This document shows positions 15,426 through 18,374 of a DNA stretch of 18,374 bases, piece after piece. The first letter of the stretch is position 1. Each line of letters begins with the position of its first letter. The notes under the pieces were generated by a model. The model searched no databases and had not been told where the DNA came from. It saw only the letters and a program-made list of their open reading frames with translations. This DNA is from an uncultured Caryophanales bacterium. Lineage in GTDB: Bacteria > Bacillota_I > Bacilli_A > RFN20 > CAG-826. The stretch is taken from positions 1 through 18,374 of the forward strand of contig CAMORU010000008.1 of NCBI GenBank assembly GCA_946624155.1, written 5' to 3'. Position numbers and translations under genes: made by a program.

Positions 15426-16940
15426 ATGGATAAGAAAAAAGTCGTTATTGTTGGAGCGGGTGTTTCAGGATTAACTGCTGGAATTTATGCTTTAGATAAT
15501 GGTTTTGAAGTTGAAATTTATGAGAAAAACCCTGTTGCAGGAGGTCTTTGCACTGGTTGGAAAAGAGAAGGCATTTTTATTGATGGCTGCGCGCACTGGA
15601 TTGTCGGAACAAACCCAAGAAGCGATCTTTACCCTGTTTGGTACCACATAGGCGGGGTTAACGAAAACACTAAGGTTCATGACAACGAATATTTTTGTAA
15701 ATACCACATTGGGAATGATGTTTTTACTATCTATTCAAATTTAGATAAATTTTATGAAGAACTTTATCAAATATCACCTGCTGATAATAAAATTATCAAA
15801 AAAGTAATTAAACACATTGAAAACTACCAATACACACGTGTTCCTTTGTCAAAACCAATCGAAATGATGAACATTTTTGAGCTCATCAAATTTGGGATTA
15901 AACTACTTCCACTTCTATCAAGTTATGTTTCTTCTAGACATGAATCTTTAGAAGAACTCGGAAATAAATTTAAAGATAAACGTTTAAAAGAATTATTCAC
16001 GAATGTTTTAGATAATCCTAAATATAATTGCCACTCCTTTTATTACACCATGGGAACTCTTTCTAAAAATGACGCCGGAACAATAGAAGGCGGTTCATTT
16101 GAACTCTCTAAACGAATTAAAGAGAAATATATTTCTCTTGAAGGCAAACTTTTCCTTAATTCTCCTGTTAAAAAGATCGTTATAAACGGAGATAAAGCGA
16201 CAGGAATTGAATTAGAAAATGGAAAAATTGTTGAGGCGGACTATGTAATTGCAGCAACTGACATTTATCACACCTTTAATAAGTTAATCGGTAATGAATT
16301 TATGAGCAAAGACTATAAGAAAATGCAAAATAAAGATGCTTACCGATTAAATTCGTGTTTCTTTCTTTCATATAAGTTCGATAAAGAAAACACAAAATAC
16401 GACGGGACTGAAATATTTAATGTTGATGATATAAAGATTGGTAACTCCACCAGAAATCAACTTCGAATTAGATTTTCTAAAGATTATTTCTCCGTTATGA
16501 TTCACGCTGATTATGAAGAAAGTGAATATATTTACTCTTTGAGTAAAGAAGAATATATTGAATTTAAAAATATTCTTGCAAAACAAGTCAAAGAAAAACT
16601 AATCAAGGCATCTGATTTAAAAGATGAAGATTTTCATATTATTGATGTAGCGACTCCAAAAACATATGAAAGATACACCAATGCTAATCAAGGTTCATAC
16701 ATGACTTATGTTTCTACCAAAAACTCGCACGGATTACTAAATTCTAACCATAATAAGAAACTCAAAAACATAATTTTTGCAAGTCAATGGATCATGGCAC
16801 CAGGCGGTCTTCCAATCGCAATTATGAGCGGCAAACATGCTGCAGTTAGACTTTGCAAACTCAATAAGCAAAAATTCATTAATAAAGAAGAGAAAAAAGC
16901 AAATTTTTATACCTGCAAGCACAAAGTCAAATTTCATTAA
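15426..16940 (+). CDS. CrtI/phytoene-desaturase-like FAD-dependent oxidoreductase
   Basis: A 504-residue flavoprotein. The N-terminal Rossmann motif VVIVGAGVSGLTAGIYALDNG (G10, G12, G15) is followed by EIYEKNPVAGGLCTGW (31-46) and FIDGCAHWIVGTNP. The C-terminal FAD-binding block is ASQWIMAPGGLPIAIMSGKHAA (near 457-478). This is the layout of the phytoene desaturase / retinol saturase / NAD(P)-binding amine-oxidase group, which oxidises, reduces or isomerises C-C double bonds in isoprenoid or acyl chains. No phytoene synthase or other carotenoid gene is visible, so a lipid substrate linked to the acyltransferase next door is as likely. The ATG has no Shine-Dalgarno and follows the acyltransferase stop by 21 bp. 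It ends with a short basic tail. Confidence 0.8.
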   Translation: MDKKKVVIVGAGVSGLTAGIYALDNGFEVEIYEKNPVAGGLCTGWKREGIFIDGCAHWIVGTNPRSDLYPVWYHIGGVNENTKVHDNEYFCKYHIGNDVFTIYSNLDKFYEELYQISPADNKIIKKVIKHIENYQYTRVPLSKPIEMMNIFELIKFGIKLLPLLSSYVSSRHESLEELGNKFKDKRLKELFTNVLDNPKYNCHSFYYTMGTLSKNDAGTIEGGSFELSKRIKEKYISLEGKLFLNSPVKKIVINGDKATGIELENGKIVEADYVIAATDIYHTFNKLIGNEFMSKDYKKMQNKDAYRLNSCFFLSYKFDKENTKYDGTEIFNVDDIKIGNSTRNQLRIRFSKDYFSVMIHADYEESEYIYSLSKEEYIEFKNILAKQVKEKLIKASDLKDEDFHIIDVATPKTYERYTNANQGSYMTYVSTKNSHGLLNSNHNKKLKNIIFASQWIMAPGGLPIAIMSGKHAAVRLCKLNKQKFINKEEKKANFYTCKHKVKFH

Positions 16941-16953
16941 ATATTAATCATAT

Positions 16954-16974
16954 TTTATTGTAAACTACAATAAA
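16954..16974. promoter_or_regulatory. Perfect inverted repeat over the -35 of the RNA promoter
   Basis: TTTATTGTA - AAC - TACAATAAA is a perfect 9-bp-arm inverted repeat that covers the candidate -35 TTGTAA (16958-16963). It may be an operator for the RNA promoter. As a terminator for the upstream gene it would be weak, lacking G/C-rich pairs and a T run. Confidence 0.4.
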
Positions 16975-17000
16975 TCTTATATAATATAATTACTTATAAT
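16958..17000 (+). promoter_or_regulatory. Promoter of the structured RNA
   Basis: TTGTAA (16958-16963) is followed after 16 bp by TATAAT (16980-16985). Two more TATAAT copies follow at 16985-16990 and 16995-17000. Start sites near 16992 or 17006 are predicted; the last lies just before the G/C-rich RNA body. Confidence 0.65.
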
Positions 17001-17005
17001 ATTTA

Positions 17006-17341
17006 GACCACGGGCGGGCTGAGCATGAGTTGATTACCTTCTAATCTTCCATAGCGTACAGCGTCTTACCGTATAACGAAGTGGCAAATGGGTATTATAG
17101 GTCGATATACTACGTGTTAGGGTATACTGATGTGGAAAGTATTGCCCAGAAGTGATATGAGGGTATAAGAGAAGGGGTCGCACTTAGTAGACGCTCTTAT
17201 ATTCAAGAAGATCATCGCGCTCCACACAATTAATTATTAATTGAGCATGTGGCCGTCACAAGGATGACGTAACACCAATAGTTATGGACTAGGGATAGCC
17301 GGTAACTATAAAGGTGTTTTCGTTATAGTGCCGGCCTTTTT
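17006..17341 (+). ncRNA. Structured non-coding RNA of unassigned family, with intrinsic terminator
   Basis: No frame is open here, and the sequence is visibly richer in G and C than its surroundings. It contains several clear helices: GATTA/TAATC at 17032-17046; TATAC/GTATA near 17106-17126; TATAAGAG/CTCTTATA at 17164-17201; CCACA/TGTGG enclosing CAATTAA/TTAATTG at 17222-17252; CGTCA/TGACG at 17254-17269; and a terminator hairpin at 17298-17335 followed by TTTTT. It has its own promoter. It is not RNase P (no GAGGAAAGUCC), tmRNA (no tRNA-Ala-like ends), SRP RNA or a T-box (no GGGUGG-ACCGCG). A raiA-type RNA, known from Bacillota, is the first known family I would test, but I cannot assign it from memory. 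It may be a standalone RNA or a leader that controls the RhuM-Fic gene. Confidence 0.7.
17298..17341 (+). terminator. Intrinsic terminator of the structured RNA
   Basis: GCCGG pairs with CCGGC (17298-17302 with 17331-17335) and CTATAA with TTATAG (17306-17311 with 17323-17328), with a small internal bulge and an 11-nt loop, followed by TTTTT (17337-17341). It is strong and lies 52 bp before the RhuM-Fic ATG. Confidence 0.85.
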
Positions 17342-17389
17342 AAATCCTCTATTTCGAAACACCTACTATTTGTTCGAAAAGGAGGATTT
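17342..17389 (+). promoter_or_regulatory. Hairpin masking the ribosome binding site of the RhuM-Fic gene
   Basis: AAATCCTC (17342-17349) pairs perfectly with GAGGATTT (17382-17389). After a 2x2 internal loop, TTTCGAA (17352-17358) pairs with TTCGAAA (17373-17379), for 15 base pairs in total. The right arm contains most of the Shine-Dalgarno AAAGGAGG (17378-17385), which lies 8 bp before the ATG. In this fold translation should be blocked unless the stem is opened. Confidence 0.6.
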
Positions 17390-17393
17390 TTAA

Positions 17394-18326
17394 ATGAACA
17401 AATTTGATTTGGTGAAATTCACCGACAATGATTTTGAATTGGATGTGCATGCCGATTCAGAACACGACACTGTTTGGCTTTCAATTGAAGAAATGTCTTC
17501 TTTATTTGAAAGAGATAGAACAGTTATCTCAAGACACATTAAAAATGTGTTTACTGATAAAGAGCTAAACGAAAAAAGCAACGTGCATTTTTTGCACATT
17601 CCTTTATCAGACAAACCTGTAGCCTTTTATAGCTTAGACGTCATTATTTCAGTTGGCTATAGAGTCAAATCACAAAGAGGTGTTTTGTTTAGAAAATGGG
17701 CTAGCAAAATCTTAAAAGACTATTTAATTAAAGGTTATGCAGTTAATCAAAAAAGACTAGAAGCTCTTAACAAGACAATAGACATTCAAACTAGAATGCT
17801 TTCTTACGCCTTAAATATCGATAAAGAAGAAATTCTTAAAGTTATTAATGGCTATACCAAGGCATTAGATCTTCTTGATGATTATGACCATCAAACATTA
17901 GTTAAGCCAAAAGGCACAATAAGTGATTATGTCTTAACCTATGAAGAAGCTAGAGAAATCATCAATTCAATGAAATTTAATGAAAAATCTGACATTTTTG
18001 GGGTCGAAAAGGAAGGAGGTAAACTTAACGGAATTATTGCCCAAGTTTATCAAAATGTTTTTGGACAAGAACTTTATCCATCCGTTGAAGAAAAAGCAGC
18101 ATATTTACTCTATTTCCTTGTAAAAGACCACCCTTTTGTAGATGGTTGTAAAAGAATAGCTGCTACATTATTTATTAATTTCCTATTTAAAAATAAGGTT
18201 CTTTATAAGAATAATAGGCAAATTATATCTAATGAAGCCTTAGTAGCATTAACCATTTTAACAGCGGAATCTAACCCAGATGAAATGGAAATCATCGTTA
18301 AATTAATCACAAATATTTTGGTGTGA
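17394..18326 (+). CDS. RhuM-Fic/Doc fusion protein
   Basis: A 310-residue protein. Residues 8-120 match the RhuM domain (VWLSIEEMSSLFERDRTVISRHIKN..., FYSLDVIISVGYRVKSQRGVLFRKWASKILKDYLIKGYAVN), followed by a helical linker. The C-terminal half is a Fic/Doc domain with the catalytic loop HPFVDGCKR (246-254). His246 and Asp250 are kept; the usual Asn before Lys-Arg is Cys252. Fic/Doc proteins transfer AMP or phosphate from nucleotides to protein targets, and RhuM-Fic fusions are common in accessory and defence-like regions. I see no [S/T]xxxE[G/N] inhibitory helix motif inside the protein and no small antitoxin gene beside it. The start has an excellent Shine-Dalgarno that is buried in a hairpin, and the stop is TGA. 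The target and the enzymatic activity are unknown. Confidence 0.88.
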   Translation: MNKFDLVKFTDNDFELDVHADSEHDTVWLSIEEMSSLFERDRTVISRHIKNVFTDKELNEKSNVHFLHIPLSDKPVAFYSLDVIISVGYRVKSQRGVLFRKWASKILKDYLIKGYAVNQKRLEALNKTIDIQTRMLSYALNIDKEEILKVINGYTKALDLLDDYDHQTLVKPKGTISDYVLTYEEAREIINSMKFNEKSDIFGVEKEGGKLNGIIAQVYQNVFGQELYPSVEEKAAYLLYFLVKDHPFVDGCKRIAATLFINFLFKNKVLYKNNRQIISNEALVALTILTAESNPDEMEIIVKLITNILV

Positions 18327-18374
18327 TTCAAAACCAAATCCACGTGTCGCAGAAAAAGAAAAAATCTCCAACAT
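18327..18374. other. Window end without recognised feature
   Basis: The last 48 bases hold no reading frame or hairpin I can support. The next gene is outside the window. Confidence 0.4.

Noticed and set aside
17006..17341. RNase P RNA, tmRNA, SRP RNA or T-box leader
   Set aside because: None of the signature sequences (GAGGAAAGUCC; tRNA-Ala-like ends with a tag frame; SRP tetraloop domain; T-box and AG-bulge motifs) can be found.
17006..17341. Classical type III antitoxin repeats or a CRISPR array
   Set aside because: No tandem direct repeat is present in the RNA region.
18327..18360. tRNA 3' end suggested by TTCAAAACCAAATCCACGTG
   Set aside because: No matching T-arm stem, acceptor stem or CCA can be assembled, and the window ends soon after.
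1..18374. Mycoplasma-type genetic code (TGA as tryptophan), suggested by the AT richness
   Set aside because: TGA ends at least two well-defined genes (10183 and 18326) at the expected length, and tryptophan is written TGG.

Overview
The window reads as a chromosomal fragment of an AT-rich, strictly fermentative, gut-type low-GC Bacillota (Erysipelotrichia/Mollicutes-like). This is inferred from codon and base use, purine-rich ribosome binding sites, an electron-bifurcating-type hydrogenase module and a Bacillus-type nucleoside ABC importer. TGA is used as a stop (for example at 10183 and 18326) and tryptophan is TGG, so the code is standard bacterial, not the mycoplasma code. No phage structural genes, insertion sequences, rRNA, tRNA or CRISPR array were seen.

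Layout. (a) 1-1661, minus strand: NuoE-like then NuoF-like subunits of an NAD(P)H-linked, probably electron-bifurcating, hydrogenase; the NuoF-like gene runs off the left edge and the catalytic subunit is presumably beyond it. (b) 1662-1839: a divergent control region with a good minus-strand promoter and two perfect palindromes, one matching the CcpA cre consensus. (c) 1840-3300, plus strand: a flavoprotein that closely resembles the polyunsaturated fatty acid (linoleate) isomerase of Cutibacterium acnes, followed by two terminators. (d) 3408-7351, minus strand: hypB - a 968-residue iron-sulfur/GltD-type flavoprotein - hypA, tightly packed. A second, divergent hypB lies at 7431-8093. (e) 8115-14063, minus strand: a five-gene operon with BMP-type substrate-binding protein, double ATPase, two permeases, and a membrane GGDEF diguanylate cyclase 2 bp behind the last permease. 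(f) 14163-16940, plus strand: a PlsC-type acyltransferase with a zinc ribbon, and a CrtI-like FAD oxidoreductase. (g) 16941-17393: no protein gene. It holds a G/C-richer, strongly structured RNA of about 335 nt with its own promoter and intrinsic terminator, then a hairpin that masks the ribosome binding site of the next gene. (h) 17394-18326, plus strand: a RhuM-Fic/Doc fusion protein.

How the parts fit. Regions a, c and d are redox and hydrogen metabolism: NAD(P)H/ferredoxin/H2 exchange, a flavoprotein carrying several Fe-S clusters, and Ni/GTPase maturation factors without a visible nickel hydrogenase. Region e couples nucleoside (probably guanosine/purine) import to a potential c-di-GMP synthase. 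Region f is a probable lipid-modifying pair. The most unusual part is g-h: a terminator-ended structured RNA, with overlapping alternative pairings, placed in front of a toxin-like RhuM-Fic gene whose Shine-Dalgarno is buried in a hairpin. The layout resembles a riboswitch or attenuator, or the promoter-RNA-terminator-toxin order of type III toxin-antitoxin systems, although no tandem repeats are present. The RNA was not matched to a family from memory.
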